In this document: positions 24,454-33,021 of the stretch, piece after piece
Numbering within the stretch: position 1 is the first letter of the stretch
Layout: each line of letters opens with the position of its first letter
The notes under the pieces: generated by a model
Databases searched by the model: none
The model's input: only the letters and a program-made list of their open reading frames with translations
What the model was told of the DNA's origin: nothing
Assembly (NCBI GenBank): GCA_046328715.1
Contig: JAXLWB010000033.1
Span: 1 to 64,000, forward strand
Direction of reading: 5' to 3'
DNA: 64,000 nucleotides
Origin: JAXLWB01 sp046328715
GTDB taxonomy: Bacteria > Chloroflexota > Anaerolineae > Caldilineales > Caldilineaceae
Translations under genes and position numbers: made by a program

Positions 24454-26109
24454 TCATCCCTGACTGCTTGCTCCCGACTCCTCTGTCCCGGAGGTGACAC
24501 TGCCTTGGACCACATCGCCCAGCTTCAGGTCAGAGGATTGGACCACGATCCATTCGCCGTGATTTTCGCCGGTCGAGACGGGAATTTCTTGTGTCGTTTC
24601 GCCCCGTTGCACAGTGACAGTCTGTGCCCCATCGGCTGTCTGATGGATGGCGTTCTGCGGGGCCAGCCAACTGTTGGCGCTGCTGTTGCTCTCGCTCAGC
24701 TTGACCCGAGCGCTCATACCGGGGCGGACGCCGTCGAGGTTGTTGTCAGTCAGGCGGATGGTTACGGGATAGTTGACGACCTCTTTGTTATCCTGGTTGA
24801 TCGGGGCAATGCTCTCGACTAGGCCACTCAACGCTCGATCGCGCAGAGCGTCTAAGGTAATGGTGACGGGCTGCCCACTGTTGATCTTGGCTACGTCAAT
24901 TTCGGCGACCTTGACCGTTAGCTTGAGCTGTTTGGTATTGGCCAGGGTGGCCACAACCTTGCCAGTCAAGCCTCGTTCGCCTGGGGTAACGGCAATGTCG
25001 AGAACGGTGCCGTCGATGGGGGCAACGACCTTGCTGTGTTCGAGTTTGAGCTTGGCTTCGTCGAGATCGAGTTGCGCCTTTTGTACCTTGACCTCGGCGC
25101 TCTCCTTCTCACTGGCAGAGGCACCCGCTTGGAGCTTGGCCAATTTCTCTTCGGCCTCTTTGACCTTGGCCTGGGCCTCGGCTACGTCAGCCGGATTAGG
25201 CTTGGCTTTCAGATCGGCCAGGTCGGATTTGGCCTTCTCGATGTTGCTCACGGCATCCTGGAGGCTTGACTGTGAAGAGCCTTTGTTGATGCGGTCAAAT
25301 TTGGCTTGGACACGCTGCAATTCTACGGTGGCTTCATAAAGCCGCTGTGACTCCGCAGTCGTGCCAATGTCGGCACGAGTTTTGCCACCGATGGCATCAT
25401 AGGCACGTTGTGCAGTCTGCACGGCAATCTGCGCCTTTTCCAATTCGGCCTTTACCTCATCGACGTCGGCACCAGATGGCGGTCCATTCAACTCCTGATA
25501 GCGTACCTGCGCTGCGGCCAATCGGCTTTGTGCAGCCTGTAACTCAGCCGGGGTCGCTCCCTGTTGGGCCTTGACGAGGTTAGCGTTAGCGGCATCCAGA
25601 TTGGCTTGGGCGGACGCCAGTTCTTCGGCGCTGCTGCCCTCTTCCAACTTGGCCAATTCAGCCTGGGCAGTGTCTAAGTCAAGCTCGGCGCGATTTACCG
25701 AGCGGGTCAGGTCATTGTCATCCAGGGTCAGGAGCAGATCGCCAGCCTTGACTTCGTCGCCAGGCTTGACTGTCACATTGATGATCACGCCATCGACCTG
25801 TAAGACAACCTGCTGCTTACCGACAAGCTCGATCGAGCCATCGGCTGTCAATGGATTGACAAAGGGGCCTGCCGGCTTGAGTGCCACCCAACTCGCCTGT
25901 GGTGCAGTGTTTTCATCGTTGCCATTGGTTGGTAACACAATCTGAGAGGAACCACTCGCCGGAGAATTGCCATGTGCTGGAGCGGTATAGGCGTGATCCA
26001 CCTCGCCACCCACATTGACCTGCACCAAATGATGTCCGCCTGTCCAGAGCAGGCCGATATCCGCACCACTCAAAATGGTCAGTACCATCATCATTGCTTT
26101 GCGAAACAT
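24454..26109 (-). CDS. HlyD/MacA-like membrane fusion (adaptor) protein
   Basis: The 551-residue protein starts at ATG 26109 behind GGGAGGAAACC. It has an N-terminal membrane anchor, a first biotinyl-lipoyl half (IINVTVKPGDEVKAGDLLLTL near 155-175), a long coiled-coil of heptads rich in A/E/K/Q (about 185-355), the second lipoyl half (VVAPIDGTVLDIAVTPGERG), then beta-barrel and membrane-proximal domains (LKLTVKVAEIDVAKINSGQPVT..., RPGMSARVKL). Adaptor proteins couple an ABC or RND inner pump to the outside. It is the fourth gene of the TlpA-ATPase-permease-adaptor set and follows the permease by 163 bases containing a repeat. Confidence 0.88.
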   Translation of the reverse strand: MFRKAMMMVLTILSGADIGLLWTGGHHLVQVNVGGEVDHAYTAPAHGNSPASGSSQIVLPTNGNDENTAPQASWVALKPAGPFVNPLTADGSIELVGKQQVVLQVDGVIINVTVKPGDEVKAGDLLLTLDDNDLTRSVNRAELDLDTAQAELAKLEEGSSAEELASAQANLDAANANLVKAQQGATPAELQAAQSRLAAAQVRYQELNGPPSGADVDEVKAELEKAQIAVQTAQRAYDAIGGKTRADIGTTAESQRLYEATVELQRVQAKFDRINKGSSQSSLQDAVSNIEKAKSDLADLKAKPNPADVAEAQAKVKEAEEKLAKLQAGASASEKESAEVKVQKAQLDLDEAKLKLEHSKVVAPIDGTVLDIAVTPGERGLTGKVVATLANTKQLKLTVKVAEIDVAKINSGQPVTITLDALRDRALSGLVESIAPINQDNKEVVNYPVTIRLTDNNLDGVRPGMSARVKLSESNSSANSWLAPQNAIHQTADGAQTVTVQRGETTQEIPVSTGENHGEWIVVQSSDLKLGDVVQGSVTSGTEESGASSQG

Positions 26110-26134
26110 GGTTTCCTCCCTTTATTTGACTAAA

Positions 26135-26275
26135 ATCAGTGACCCTACCCTACCCCTCCCCTGATAGAGGAAGGGGACTGTCACGGGGTAAATTAAATTG
26201 TTTCGATTGTCCACCAAAGATCATTTGCCCCTTCACTGTTCCCTCTCTTACCAGTGTAGGGCTAGGGTGGGGTTA
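26135..26275. repeat. CCCTCCCCTGATAG repeat element, copy 1
   Basis: It begins CTACCCCTCCCCTGATAGAGG, has central TTTCGATTGTCC and TTCACTGTTCC parts, and ends AGGGCTAGGGTGGGGTT. The ends are inverted to one another. A second copy is at 48422-48560 with the same order of motifs. It looks like a short MITE-type element, here lying between permease and adaptor genes. Confidence 0.6.
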
Positions 26276-27517
26276 TTCATAGCGCAACGCCTCAATCGGG
26301 TCGAGCCGGGTGGCACGGAGGGCCGGGTAGAGGCCGAAGACAAAGCCGCTCAAACTGCCGACTGCCAGCGATAGTATTAGGGTATCCATACCGATCGAGA
26401 CTTGAAAGGTCAGATCGGCGTAGTAGTGGGCACGAACATACCCAACCAAGGCGTTGATGCCGCTGCAACTGGCGTAGCTAATGGCGATGCCTAACAGACT
26501 TCCCACCAGACAGAGCAACATTGCTTCAATCAGAAATTGTAGACAGATATCGCTGTCGTGGGCACCCAACGCCTTGCGTAGACCAATCTCGCTGGTGCGT
26601 TCGGTGACCGAAACGAGCATGATGTTCATAATGCCGACGCCGCCGACCACGACACTCACGGCACCCATCCCACCGACCAATGCACCCAGAAGTATCGACA
26701 TCATGTCCACCATCTGTAGAATTTGCTCCTGGTTAAAGATGTCAAAGTCGTTGGCGGTCCCTGCTTCCAGATTGCGTCGTGCGCGCAGGGTTTGTGTGAT
26801 GTTCTGCTCGGCAGGGTTGAGCGACTGGCGGTCGGCGACCTGGATGATGACCTGGTCATAAATAAAGTCGCCACGGTAACGATTGTCTTGCAGCAAGTAG
26901 GTTTGCGCCGTCTGCATGGGCAGGTAAATCGGGCGCAGTTGGCTGTCGGTGCTGTCGCCGCTGGCCTTGAGCACACCGATGACTTGAAAGCTCACATTCT
27001 TGATGCGCACACTCTGACCGAGAGCCGAGCCGCCTTTGAAGAGTCCCAAGGCTGCAATATCGGACAAGATCACCACACGTTGCTGTTGTGGATCATCTTC
27101 GGGGCGGAAGAAACTGCCAGCGGCTAACTTGAGATTCTTGACCTGGAAGTAACTGTTGGTGATGCCGCTGATCTGGCTCTGAATCACGACGCTACCATTG
27201 ACGACCCGGACGAATTCGCTCTTGACCGGAGAGACAGCCACGATATTGTCGCCTTCGGCGTGGTCAATCAGGGCATTGGTGTCGCCTGCCGTGATAGGGG
27301 TGATGCCTGCCGAGCCAATCTTGGGGGTGATCATCAAGGTATTGGCACCCTGGCTCTCAATCATCTTGATCACTTCGATCTTGGCCGCACGGATCAAACT
27401 CACCGTCATCAGAATCGCCACCACACCGATAAAGAGTCCTAACATGGTGAGCCCGGAGCGCAACTTGTTGGCGAGAATGCCTTCAATCGCCAGGCTGATA
27501 TAACGCACCAGTTTCAT
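26273..27517 (-). CDS. MacB/FtsX-type ABC transporter permease
   Basis: The 414-residue protein has an N-terminal helix (LAIEGILANKLRSGLTMLGLFIGVVAILM), a large extracytoplasmic MacB core domain (about 45-270, with RVVILSDIAALGLF and SFQVIGVLKASGDS), then three C-terminal helices around GMGAVSVVVGGVGIMNIMLVS and the conserved ERTSEIGLRKALGAHDSDI coupling stretch, ending SGFVFGLYPALRATRLDPIEALRYE. Permeases of this type do not transport through the membrane but drive export through an adaptor. The start overlaps the ATPase stop (ATGA), showing translational coupling. Confidence 0.92.
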   Translation of the reverse strand: MKLVRYISLAIEGILANKLRSGLTMLGLFIGVVAILMTVSLIRAAKIEVIKMIESQGANTLMITPKIGSAGITPITAGDTNALIDHAEGDNIVAVSPVKSEFVRVVNGSVVIQSQISGITNSYFQVKNLKLAAGSFFRPEDDPQQQRVVILSDIAALGLFKGGSALGQSVRIKNVSFQVIGVLKASGDSTDSQLRPIYLPMQTAQTYLLQDNRYRGDFIYDQVIIQVADRQSLNPAEQNITQTLRARRNLEAGTANDFDIFNQEQILQMVDMMSILLGALVGGMGAVSVVVGGVGIMNIMLVSVTERTSEIGLRKALGAHDSDICLQFLIEAMLLCLVGSLLGIAISYASCSGINALVGYVRAHYYADLTFQVSIGMDTLILSLAVGSLSGFVFGLYPALRATRLDPIEALRYE

Positions 27518-28227
27518 AACAACTCATCCTTTACGATCACGCCATCACGCAAGGTCACGATGCGTCGTGCCTGGCGAGCAACGTTCATATCGTGGGTGAC
27601 AACAATTAGCGTTAAACCATTTTCGTTGAGTGTTCGGAAAATCTTCATCACATCGGCACCGGTCTTCGAGTCGAGTGCACCGGTCGGTTCATCGGCGAGC
27701 AGCAGGGTGGGCTGATTGACCAGGGCCCGAGCGATGGCCACCCGCTGTTGTTGACCACCCGAAAGCTCTTCGGGACGGTGATGAACTCGTTCACCCAAAC
27801 CGACCTGTTCCAGCGCCACATAGGCTCGCTCTTTGGCTTCGCCTGCGCTGACTCCGGCATAGAAGAGTGGCAATTCGACCTGACGTTGGGCACTGGTACG
27901 GGGCAGCAGGTGAAAACGTTGGAAGACGAAACCGATCGTCTGGTTGCGGATATCGGCCAGTTGCGATTTGCTCATCTGGCTCACTTCGATGCCCAGCAGT
28001 TGATAGCTACCGTCGCTGGGGCGGTCGAGCAACCCAATCATGTTCATCAAGGTGCTTTTGCCCGAACCGCTCGAACCGATGATGGCCACATATTCGCCAG
28101 CGTGAATCGTCAATGAAACACCACGCAGTGCCTGAACCGTCGTCTCGCCCATTTGGTAACACTTGTGCATCGCTGCGATATCGATGATGGGTGGAACTTG
28201 GTGATGGGAAAGAGTTGCGTGTTTCAT
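27514..28227 (-). CDS. MacB/LolD-type ABC transporter ATPase
   Basis: The 237-residue protein carries Walker A GSSGSGKST (about residues 52-60), the Q-loop FVFQRF, the ABC signature LSGGQQQRVAIARAL, Walker B LLLADEPTGALDS and the switch His in VVTHDMNVA. It pairs with the FtsX-type permease immediately downstream and with the HlyD-like adaptor. The TlpA gene is 85 bases upstream on the same strand. Likely cargo classes are lipoproteins, peptides or antimicrobials. Confidence 0.93.
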   Translation of the reverse strand: MKHATLSHHQVPPIIDIAAMHKCYQMGETTVQALRGVSLTIHAGEYVAIIGSSGSGKSTLMNMIGLLDRPSDGSYQLLGIEVSQMSKSQLADIRNQTIGFVFQRFHLLPRTSAQRQVELPLFYAGVSAGEAKERAYVALEQVGLGERVHHRPEELSGGQQQRVAIARALVNQPTLLLADEPTGALDSKTGADVMKIFRTLNENGLTLIVVTHDMNVARQARRIVTLRDGVIVKDELL

Positions 28228-28312
28228 GGTTGATTCCTGACTTGAAAATGGTTAATGGTCAATGGTTAACGGTGAATGGTTAAGGTTGACAGCACCCGCC
28301 ACTCGCCACATG

Positions 28313-28978
28313 TTACTTGCATACCTCTTGGACATCGCAGGTGCTCATCCATGAGCCGAGTTTGCTGCTCAAGCTGTTCTGGTCGCCGCTGCCGACCACG
28401 GTGTTATCGATACGTCCCTCGCCGTTGATCAGGTAGGTGAAGGGGATGCCATGTACGTTGTACTGTTTGCTGATTTGACCACTTTCATCGCTGATGACCG
28501 GGAAGTGGAGGTCATTTGCCTTGACAAAGGCACTGACTTCTTCGCTGGGCACATAGCTGACGACGGTTACCAGTTCGACTTGGCGGTTGGGGTCGTCGGC
28601 AATCGCCTTGATCGCTGGCAACTCATGGCGGCAGGCTGAACAGTCGGGCGACCAGAAGACCAACATCGTCGGCTTGCCGTGAAGGTCAGTTAGGCGCACG
28701 GTTTGACCTTGCAGCGTTGTACCCACAAACGCAGGAGCGGCTGTGCCAATCTTCAGGCCATCGGTCAATGCCACCACAAGTAGGTAGAGAACCAGCATGA
28801 CCAACAGGGCAAGCAACCCAATCAAGGTGCGCCGTAGCAACCGCCAAGGGTGACGTTGTGAAGCAGTTGCGGAACTCATTTCATCGCTGGCTACGGGAGA
28901 ATTGGAATCTACAATTGTAAAAAGATCCGCATTTTTGGCGTGGCCGTTGGTTGAGTAGGTGGTGAATTTGGTGGTCAT
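28313..28978 (-). CDS. TlpA-type membrane-anchored thioredoxin
   Basis: I choose the ATG at 28978, because AAAGGAG lies 8 bases upstream. A further 11 codons upstream would start inside the hairpin region. The 221-residue protein has an N-terminal cytoplasmic tail, one membrane helix (LIGLLALLVMLVLYLLVVALT), and a redoxin domain: PAFVGTTLQGQTVRLTDLHG, then the active site WSPDCSACRHE (CxxC) and the cis-Pro GIPFTYLI. It reduces or oxidises extracytoplasmic disulfides. Its place before the ABC operon suggests maturation of an exported Cys-containing cargo; the operon link is inference. Confidence 0.87.
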   Translation of the reverse strand: MTTKFTTYSTNGHAKNADLFTIVDSNSPVASDEMSSATASQRHPWRLLRRTLIGLLALLVMLVLYLLVVALTDGLKIGTAAPAFVGTTLQGQTVRLTDLHGKPTMLVFWSPDCSACRHELPAIKAIADDPNRQVELVTVVSYVPSEEVSAFVKANDLHFPVISDESGQISKQYNVHGIPFTYLINGEGRIDNTVVGSGDQNSLSSKLGSWMSTCDVQEVCK

Positions 28979-29013
28979 GGTTTCTGCTCCTTTGTTTTGT
29001 TTGCGATACATAT

Positions 29014-29068
29014 CTTCCGGGAAGGCTAGCTGAATCGACTTCTATCTTTGGACTGCCCTTCCCGGAAG
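29014..29068. repeat. CTTCCGGGAAGGC hairpin element, copy 2
   Basis: CTTCCGGGAAGGC at 29014-29026 pairs with GCCCTTCCCGGAAG at 29055-29068. It lies 36 bases upstream of the TlpA start on the minus strand, as copy 1 does for the gene at 19968. Confidence 0.65.
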
Positions 29069-29195
29069 TGTTTCGTTGCCCTGATTGTAGTGTTATTGTT
29101 CAGACAGTATCAGCGTCACTTTCTATCAACCTGGCAGCGCTTGCTGTTGCTTTTGATAGCAATTGATAGAAAGTCAGATAGAACCATGGATCTAA

Positions 29196-29326
29196 TAGAC
29201 AAAGCAGATAGACATTGCATTCACAATGAGTAGGGGCACACCCTTGCGGTTGCCCATTCGGTGATGCAACAGGGTACCGGCAAGCGGATGCCCCTACCAT
29301 TGTCCATCTTTGCTTTGCTTTGTCTA
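29196..29326. repeat. TAGACAAAGC MITE-like element, copy 1
   Basis: TAGACAAAGC at 29196-29205 is inverted as GCTTTGTCTA at 29317-29326. Inside is a second inverted pair around GGGGCA. A shorter relative with TAGACAAAAC at its left end, GCTTTGTCTA at its right end and the shared TAGACCTTGCAT-like inner part is at 53681-53770. Confidence 0.55.
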
Positions 29327-29444
29327 TAAGCTACGCAGATTATGTATCTGTCATTTCTTGATCCTTATCACCGATCCGTACAACATCAATCCGTGGCTCT
29401 CCTCTTTTGCCTTCGTGATTACAAAAGTCAGCATGTAATTTGTC

Positions 29445-29474
29445 GTAGAACGTTCTAGAAAAAAGTGCTATAAT
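29445..29474 (+). promoter_or_regulatory. Candidate promoter and operator for the FHA-regulator gene
   Basis: TAGAACGTTCTA at 29445-29456 is a perfect 12-base palindrome, followed 12 bases later by TATAAT at 29469-29474 preceded by GTGC. The palindrome sits where a -35 box would be, so a regulator dimer there would control access. The start codon is a further 214 bases downstream. Confidence 0.4.
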
Positions 29475-29687
29475 CTGGCTTGTCAATTTGACCGCCGCCG
29501 AAAGCAAAAGCGCTGTTGCAAATGTATTCTGAGGAACAAATCCAACCTCCTCAGTTTGCTGTTCGAAAATTGATAGAATCTAGCCCCAAATTGATAGAAA
29601 TTGTTGCTGATTTCCAAGATTCAACTGTGTTATGCTTAGCGCAAGCACACAGCTCAACGATTAGGAAGTAAAACAGCGAGGAACAAT

Positions 29688-30497
29688 ATGTCTTCCCATC
29701 ACGATCTTGCCCAACCCAAACAGGAAAGGCTCGAACTCTCGGTCACTTATCTGCCCAAAGGTGTGACCTTGGGGGTACTGCCAGGTAGTGTTGAGTTTGT
29801 GGACACACACTATCCAAAATCGGCCCCAGTGGTGACCGTGGAAGGGCACATTTTGTTGAACGTGGGGACAGGGTTCTTTATCAACAAGCGGGAATTTGGC
29901 ATGGGACGCAGTGTCCAGAACGATCTCTTCATCGACAGCGGCAAAATTTCACGCAGTCACCTCAAAATTGTGACGTGCAGCGACGAATCTTATGCGCTGC
30001 GCGACCTGGGCAGCGCCAACGGCACTGCCCTTGATGGTCGCAAACTAGCCAAGGATGAAGAGTGCCGCCTGCGCAGTACCGGTGAGATTCAACTGGCTGG
30101 CATCTTTCACGTCAAATTTAATGACTCCGGTGCCACCGATGTCACTCCCGAGTCGCTGACCATCTACGGCATCACCCTTTCGCATACCGACCGGCGTGTG
30201 GTGATGCAAGGCTCCACTTCGAGTGAAGATGTGCGCCTCTCGAACAGCGAATATCAATTTCTGAAGATGCTCATGGAAGCCTATCCCGACCCTGTTTCGC
30301 ATAGGGATCTCTGCTTTGCTGTATGGGGATGGGAGCCGGATACGGTCGAAGACGACAAGCGGGTGCGCGATGCACTTTTCAATATCGTCAAACGGCTGCG
30401 TGAGCGCTTGGAGATGATTGATCCCAATCACGAATATATCGAAACTGTGCGCAAATGGGGCGATCGTGAAGGTGGCTATCGCTTTAATCAGCAGTAG
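29688..30497 (+). CDS. FHA domain plus winged-helix transcription regulator
   Basis: The 269-residue protein starts at ATG 29688 behind GAGGAAC. Residues ~60-145 form an FHA domain (EFGMGRSVQNDLFIDSGKIS RSHLKIV ... DLGSANGTALDGRKL), which reads phosphothreonine. Residues ~170-265 are a Trans_reg_C-type winged helix (VRLSNSEYQFLKMLMEAYP, DKRVRDALFNIVKRLRERL, YIETVRKWGDREGGYRF). This resembles EmbR-like regulators, controlled by Ser/Thr kinases. It opens a four-gene phospho-signalling group and its partner kinase may be the one at 33022. Confidence 0.88.
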   Translation: MSSHHDLAQPKQERLELSVTYLPKGVTLGVLPGSVEFVDTHYPKSAPVVTVEGHILLNVGTGFFINKREFGMGRSVQNDLFIDSGKISRSHLKIVTCSDESYALRDLGSANGTALDGRKLAKDEECRLRSTGEIQLAGIFHVKFNDSGATDVTPESLTIYGITLSHTDRRVVMQGSTSSEDVRLSNSEYQFLKMLMEAYPDPVSHRDLCFAVWGWEPDTVEDDKRVRDALFNIVKRLRERLEMIDPNHEYIETVRKWGDREGGYRFNQQ

Positions 30498-30528
30498 AAG
30501 AGTGACAAAGTTGCAGAGTGGCAGAGTT

Positions 30529-30571
30529 AAAGCGTAGAAAAGTTGAAGCAGGAGTTACTGTTCTACGCTTT
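30529..30571 (+). terminator. Hairpin between FHA regulator and next gene
   Basis: AAAGCGTAGAA at 30529-30539 pairs with TTCTACGCTTT at 30561-30571, ending just before the GAGGAGG ribosome site of the next gene. It may be an attenuator. Confidence 0.5.
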
Positions 30572-30585
30572 TCGAGGAGGCTAGA

Positions 30586-32805
30586 ATGAGTGTGCCAATC
30601 GATCGCAAAGAAACTAGAATGGTGAAATCTTTAATCTTATCAAGCAGGTTTGTCCTGAACATTGGCGCACTGCTTTTGGTGATGTGCGTGCTCCTTGCGC
30701 CTGCAACAAGCTATGCACAGGATGACGAGGCTACATTCCTCAACCTACTGCGTGTAGACACCACGAACCCGCCGATGGTGGACCTGTGGCTTTACAGCGA
30801 TCAGTTACCTGCAGATGGCAAGGCAGCCAAACTCTCGCTGAGCGAAAATGGTGAGGAGCAAGCGCTGACCGGTGACCTGGTCGAACCTTCGGCGCTTCAG
30901 TTGGGCGTCGTGATCGACCCTTGGCAGATCAACGCGAACGGTGTGGCTGGCCAACCTGCCTTCAACCATGTGGCCTCGACGCTGCGTACCCTGGTCGAAA
31001 AGCCAACTTCGGCGCAGATTCTTGTTCGCCTGCAAGACCAGGTGGCGGCGTTTTCAATTCAGCCCGACGATTCCTTGCAAGTGATCCAAGACTGGAGCAA
31101 CGAACCCAATCTGCTCTATAACGGCGTGGTATTGACGCCTGTCTCTGACGGAGCGCGTGCCGACCAACTGACCGCCTTGTTGCTGCAAGCTATGACCAAA
31201 TTCGCCTCTGCCAAAACGGATAATCAGACGGTCAAGAGCCTGCTGCTCTTTGCCAACGCCGCCAGCCAGGTCGATCTTGAATCAGTAGTGGCCCAGGCCA
31301 ATCAACAGTCGATTCATATTCAGGTCATTAACCTCAGTGGTGAAGCGGCCCCTTCCCCGATGCTCCAACAGTTGGCACAGGCAACCCACGGTCATTATGT
31401 GGACTTTGTGCCGGATGCCGAGCCAATCACGATCTGGAACAGTCTGCTTGCCTATCATAGCCAGCGCCATGTGGTTTACCTGTCGGACGGCGCAACCGAG
31501 CGCCAGATCAACATCTCATTGCAAGTCGATACACAAACCACGCTGACACAAAGCGTCTCATTACCAGCAGCGACGGCAGACGCTGCCGGTCAGAACAACG
31601 CTGTGCCTATGGCGGCAGGGGCAAAGCGTGAAGTCCCTACAGCGGTGGCGACCCCAACTGCGCAAGCTCCCGCTGCCACACCAGCCACTGCAGCAAGCCA
31701 GGCCGCAGCTGAAACGCCTGTGGAGACTACTGTCAAAACCACAGTAACGCAAGCGAACAGCGAAGGTAAGGCTGATGCGGCCAACGCCAGCGAACCCACT
31801 GCCGTCGTCGCCCAATCAGCACAGGCGCTCCCAGCAAACAATGCCCAACCAGTTGCCAGCCCGATTCCTACCATGGTCACCACCTATATCAACATCCCGA
31901 TCTTGGGCTTTGCGGTGCCACGTGGCCTCTTGTTGCTGGCACTGCCCATTCTCTTGATCTTGCTCTTCTTTCTCATCTACCGCGAATCGCGTGACCGTAG
32001 CAAGAAGCGACCCGGCGAGTATCAACTGGCCGCCTTGAAGAAGCCCGACGCGAAGTTTTCCACTGGCAAATTTACGGTCAATCAGGACCTAAAGTTGCGG
32101 GCAAAGAATCAGGGACTTCAGAACAATCAGACTGAGCAGAGTGTACCGCTACGACCTTTGGCGGACGAGCAACGAGCTAAGTCGAATCGTGAGCAACCCG
32201 CTACAGAGGCAAAGCCCAATCCATTTTCCGCTCCTCGCAACGTATCGGGTCGCGAAGATCCCGACGCTCGTGAAAACGCACCAGCACTACGCCGCCCCTT
32301 CACCAATGGCAATCGTACCGTGGAACGCCCTCAAGCGCTGCCGACCGAAAATCTGGACGAAGAGGATGATCTCGCTACCGTCGCCTCGCTCAACTTTAGT
32401 GATGACGAAGCCACCTTCCGCCTGCGTGAGAGTGTCGAACAACCGATCATTGGCAAGTTGGTTCGGGTGAGCAACAATCCGCACCTGCCGCAACAACTGC
32501 CGATCTACGGTCTCAACCCGGCTGCTGGCCAATCACGCCAGATCCATGTTGGTCGTCACAGTAAGAACAATACGGTGGTGATCAGCGATAAGTCGGTCTC
32601 GCGTGAACATGCAGTCTTGATTCAGAAAGAGGGACGCCTCTATCTGCGTGATAATGGCAGCAGCGCCGGTACCTATCTCAACTGGCGGCGGCTGCAACCG
32701 GGCGAAGAACTGTTACTGCGCCACAACGATCTGATCGGCTTCGGCGAAGTTAGCTACGAATTTCAGGCCAAAGGCGAAGACGAAGCGACAATTTCTAATC
32801 CGTGA
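30586..32805 (+). CDS. Membrane protein with vWA-like ectodomain and cytoplasmic FHA domain
   Basis: The 739-residue protein starts at ATG 30586 behind GAGGAGG. It has a signal or anchor (VLNIGALLLVMCVLLAPATSYA, 24-45), an outer domain of about 280 residues with a degenerate von Willebrand A pattern (ALQLGVVIDPWQIN, TVKSLLLFANAASQVD, SIHIQVINL), then a Pro/Ala/Thr linker. A membrane helix follows (LLLLALPILLILLFFLIY near 447-464). The cytoplasmic part ends with an FHA domain (IHVGRHSKNNTVVISDKSVS REHAVLI ... LRDNGSSAGTYLNWRRL). A cytoplasmic FHA would dock a phosphorylated partner, such as the kinase encoded next. The order signal, anchor, FHA implies outside-in or recruitment signalling. Confidence 0.82.
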   Translation: MSVPIDRKETRMVKSLILSSRFVLNIGALLLVMCVLLAPATSYAQDDEATFLNLLRVDTTNPPMVDLWLYSDQLPADGKAAKLSLSENGEEQALTGDLVEPSALQLGVVIDPWQINANGVAGQPAFNHVASTLRTLVEKPTSAQILVRLQDQVAAFSIQPDDSLQVIQDWSNEPNLLYNGVVLTPVSDGARADQLTALLLQAMTKFASAKTDNQTVKSLLLFANAASQVDLESVVAQANQQSIHIQVINLSGEAAPSPMLQQLAQATHGHYVDFVPDAEPITIWNSLLAYHSQRHVVYLSDGATERQINISLQVDTQTTLTQSVSLPAATADAAGQNNAVPMAAGAKREVPTAVATPTAQAPAATPATAASQAAAETPVETTVKTTVTQANSEGKADAANASEPTAVVAQSAQALPANNAQPVASPIPTMVTTYINIPILGFAVPRGLLLLALPILLILLFFLIYRESRDRSKKRPGEYQLAALKKPDAKFSTGKFTVNQDLKLRAKNQGLQNNQTEQSVPLRPLADEQRAKSNREQPATEAKPNPFSAPRNVSGREDPDARENAPALRRPFTNGNRTVERPQALPTENLDEEDDLATVASLNFSDDEATFRLRESVEQPIIGKLVRVSNNPHLPQQLPIYGLNPAAGQSRQIHVGRHSKNNTVVISDKSVSREHAVLIQKEGRLYLRDNGSSAGTYLNWRRLQPGEELLLRHNDLIGFGEVSYEFQAKGEDEATISNP

Positions 32806-32828
32806 AGGGATGACAAGAAGATAAGAAG

Positions 32829-33004
32829 ACAAGATGACAGGATGATACTGCTGGCGAATTCAAAAAGGGAATCAATTCCCCTGCTTACAACGAGAAGTTG
32901 CTGAGGCGACTGAGAAATACCTTAGTGCCTGAGGGCACTTCTCGTTGTCAGCAGCCGATTTTAATCGGGCAGCGATTTCGCCAGCAGTATCACAAGATGA
33001 CAGG
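32829..33004. mobile_element. 148-bp MITE-like element flanked by 13-bp direct repeats
   Basis: Terminal inverted repeats GATACTGCTGGCGAA (from 32844) and the complementary TTCGCCAGCAGTATC (to 32991) enclose further nested palindromes (ACGAGAAGT/ACTTCTCGT and GATTTTAATC). The direct repeat ACAAGATGACAGG precedes (32829-32841) and follows (32992-33004) the element. This could be an insertion with target duplication, or the direct repeat could belong to a GATGACARG-rich tract that surrounds it. Confidence 0.62.
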
Positions 33005-33021
33005 GTGCAAAGAGTGAGATA

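Larger units (their letters stand above)
28979..29687. other. Large intergenic region between divergent operons
   Basis: About 700 bases without a gene. It contains, from left to right, the hairpin element copy 2 (29014-29068), an inverted GTAGGGGCA/TGCCCCTAC pair (29231-29298) within the TAGACAAAGC element, direct repeats ATTGATAGAA at about 29569 and 29589, and an extended -10-like promoter (29469-29474). Confidence 0.6.

Noticed and set aside
29400..29460. TAGAACGTTCTA as a LexA box
   Set aside because: The half-sites lack the spacer seen in known LexA operators (GAAC-N4-GTTC), and no SOS gene follows. Kept only as a generic operator candidate.
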